Assembly (NCBI RefSeq): GCF_042850945.1
Contig: NZ_AP031496.1
Coordinates: 1-64,000 of the forward strand
DNA: 64,000 nucleotides
Direction: 5' to 3'
From: Halioxenophilus aromaticivorans
GTDB lineage: Bacteria > Pseudomonadota > Gammaproteobacteria > Pseudomonadales > Cellvibrionaceae
In this document: in pieces, positions 63,501-64,000 of the stretch
Layout of the letters: the number at the start of each line of letters is the position of its first letter
Position numbering within the stretch: the stretch's first letter is position 1
Notes under the pieces: model-generated
The model's input: only the letters and a program-made list of their open reading frames with translations
What the model was told of the DNA's origin: nothing
Database searches by the model: none
Made by a program: the position numbers and the translations under genes

Positions 63501-63733
63501 TGCCGTTGTTATGGGAAACTAACCCCGAAGCCTTGTGGTTAATTCCGATAGCAGTGTCCCTTGGAATTGGAATTCTGGTGGCTACTGTTCTAACACTTGT
63601 GTTACTTCCGTCAGTTTTGATGCTGGTTCCGTTACACCCGCTGCACAACCGGCAAAGCGAGTCAGAAGAGATAACCCGAGATAGTACAATACCGTCGCCA
63701 ACGTCGGGTTATGTTCAACGAAGGGCATCCTAA
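60578..63733 (+). CDS. RND-family efflux transporter (AcrB-type)
   Basis: A 1051-residue inner-membrane pump with 12 transmembrane helices and two large periplasmic loops. It has the proton-relay motif GLIVDDAIVIGESI (Asp-Asp in helix 4), TTFGALTSIAAFFPL after it, and FGVIALMGVMVNNGLLLVDAYL in the second half. It is of the HAE/AcrB branch; the substrate is unknown. It forms a unit with the adaptor (4-base overlap). The upstream two-component genes may control it. Confidence 0.95.
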   Translation: MNKSSGIVAFFCRHAIASKTLMLGFILGGLLGALALRQEVFPPFAPARVDITIPVRGGSAAEIEQLILLSIEQAISEIPEVSRITARAYSNYARIQIELAEGEDPDAMLTVIKSRVDGIASFPDYMEEPLYSIPQTTGPLLRVEISSDIDPLVLYQQAVTLRRELSLLSAVSAVEIDQAPELEVAVLLKPLVQQRYNLDFVQVAEAIRGQSTRLNAGSIESDNGRILVRGGNWSVVAQDFLKIPIKTLATGEQILLDEIAEVVIQPTRQYNFPTLNGAPSFTLEVRRNVYIPLQKASDQVHQFIERTQTKYGDNVKLSIWMDDSKEFKSRVGLLIKNGMLGFIIICFFMALFVNLRVAFWTAVGVPISMLGALGILYFSGLDISLNAITLFGFLTAIGLIVDDAIVIGESIHDCTQRLGQTLDNVVDGAQRVAFPTTFGALTSIAAFFPLTLTDGKMGSQMAGIGLIVILCLVASIIESKLILPRHLNGRSRLDQQGGFLSGLQNRNNRRLAQFSHGPYRKGLTYALNHPWWVIAGAVVCLAISVILLGSRVIPLVTLPNLADYEIEGEFDLDPNLTRDQRQWVMNRVEASLLSTNRVIEQKYPDMLRMLANYAIRADTTQLFVDIELDITQTLPLDAHQVAAIWRTQLPNLPEILATNIATGPNGDEQIEIQLSGEDLTQLHQVAQLVKSHLQGINGVVDVRDSQMSQSQDVIVKLNKLGWTLGLTEMGLLNQVRNHVYGFEAQRVQVGEEERRVMLRSSASYLSSIDELHELPIVLSSGEAISLRQVADIEYSMSDSFIQRVDGQRTVVVYANTLDGVSAESVAESVVEEQLPKMIAAFPGVSYGLEGAAKEANKSVQSLTYGGVFAGFFMLVLLAIPLRSYRLTFVILGILPMSFVGAVVGHLIVPVEFSLISMFGVIALMGVMVNNGLLLVDAYLAEVARGVPKREALIKGCISRLRPIMLTAVTTFAGLMPLLWETNPEALWLIPIAVSLGIGILVATVLTLVLLPSVLMLVPLHPLHNRQSESEEITRDSTIPSPTSGYVQRRAS

Positions 63734-63915
63734 GGTTGAGCACATAGTAGAGTGCGAGTGAGAATGCTTTTACTGAGCCAAATTCAGCCTGTCGAGATAC
63801 GCCGGTTTGCCGTTCCCAGTGATGCTTCTTGTATTCGCTAAGCCTAATTAAACATGCCAGTTCCTAGTAGCTAGCGGATGACTCTTACGGTGAGTGCCGC
63901 TGCTAATCATCCCTC

Positions 63916-64000
63916 TTAGCAGTGTTCCTTGGCGGCCAAGCTCAACAAAAACAAAATCGCCGCACACAACACAATAGATGGCCCGGCCGGGCTGTCCCAG
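63916..64000 (-). CDS. ZnuB-like metal ABC transporter permease (3' end only)
   Basis: The last 85 bases on the minus strand encode the end of an ORF that enters from beyond the window: WDSPAGPSIVLCAAILFLLS, then LAAKEHC and a TAA stop (63916-63918). The DxPAGPxIVLxxAxLFLLS pattern is the C-terminal helix of ZnuB-type zinc/manganese ABC permeases. Only about 27 codons are visible, so the assignment is tentative. The 182 bases between it and the RND gene show no clear feature. Confidence 0.6.
   Translation of the reverse strand, partial: WDSPAGPSIVLCAAILFLLSLAAKEHC

Noticed and set aside
1..64000. CRISPR arrays, rRNA or tRNA genes and full-length insertion sequences
   Set aside because: No regular short repeat-spacer pattern, no cloverleaf or rRNA segments and no transposase reading frame were seen in the window.

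Overview
The window looks like the chromosomal replication-origin region of a marine-type gammaproteobacterium near Pseudomonas, most likely of the Cellvibrio/Saccharophagus/Teredinibacter/Simiduia group. It opens with dnaA-dnaN-recF-gyrB. Further on, several blocks keep the order known around the Pseudomonas aeruginosa origin: htrB-like/glyQ/glyS/gmhB/plsC; the cytochrome c oxidase cluster coxB-coxA-ctaG-coxC with DUF2909, SURF1, ctaA, cyoE and sco1; and aroE-hemF-tsaC, dprA-lysM, def-fmt-rsmB-trkA. The lineage is inferred from synteny and protein style; no rRNA gene or other direct taxonomic marker is present. The origin itself probably lies just left of base 1.

Layout. 1-6.7 kb: replication operon, closed by a strong hairpin terminator. 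6.7-14.7 kb: accessory stretch with an MdaB/HxlR divergent pair, a DUF2235 hydrolase with a lectin-like tail, a soluble FIST-domain chemotaxis receptor, and a small run of rhomboid protease, frameshifted MtfA-type peptidase, zinc-ribbon protein and degenerate patatin-like protein. 14.7-22.8 kb: enoyl-CoA hydratase, Na+/solute symporter, plsC, a GmhB relative with an altered catalytic motif, glycyl-tRNA synthetase, and a lipid A-type acyltransferase. 22.8-31.7 kb: the heme A / caa3-type oxidase cluster with its copper and assembly factors. 32-38.9 kb: MATE exporter, unknown gene, a HigBA-type toxin-antitoxin locus whose toxin gene is split by a 291-bp palindromic element, yheV-like gene, prlC, gamma-carbonic anhydrase-like gene and a GNAT gene.

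38.9-41.8 kb is an AT-rich three-gene cassette (sce7726-like nuclease, sce7725-like protein, RES-domain protein) inserted beside aroE. It is the best candidate here for a little-described defence or toxin system. 42-55.8 kb: housekeeping genes (aroE, hemF, tsaC, an entericidin-type lipoprotein too short for ordinary ORF finding, a carbohydrate porin, dprA, a LysM protein, def, fmt, rsmB, an aspartic protease, trkA, trkH). 56-63.7 kb: a two-component system followed by a PepSY/MipA-type outer-membrane protein and an RND efflux pair, which reads as one envelope-sensing and efflux module. The last 85 bases hold the 3' end of a ZnuB-like ABC permease gene on the minus strand.

No tRNA, rRNA, CRISPR array or full-length insertion sequence was seen.
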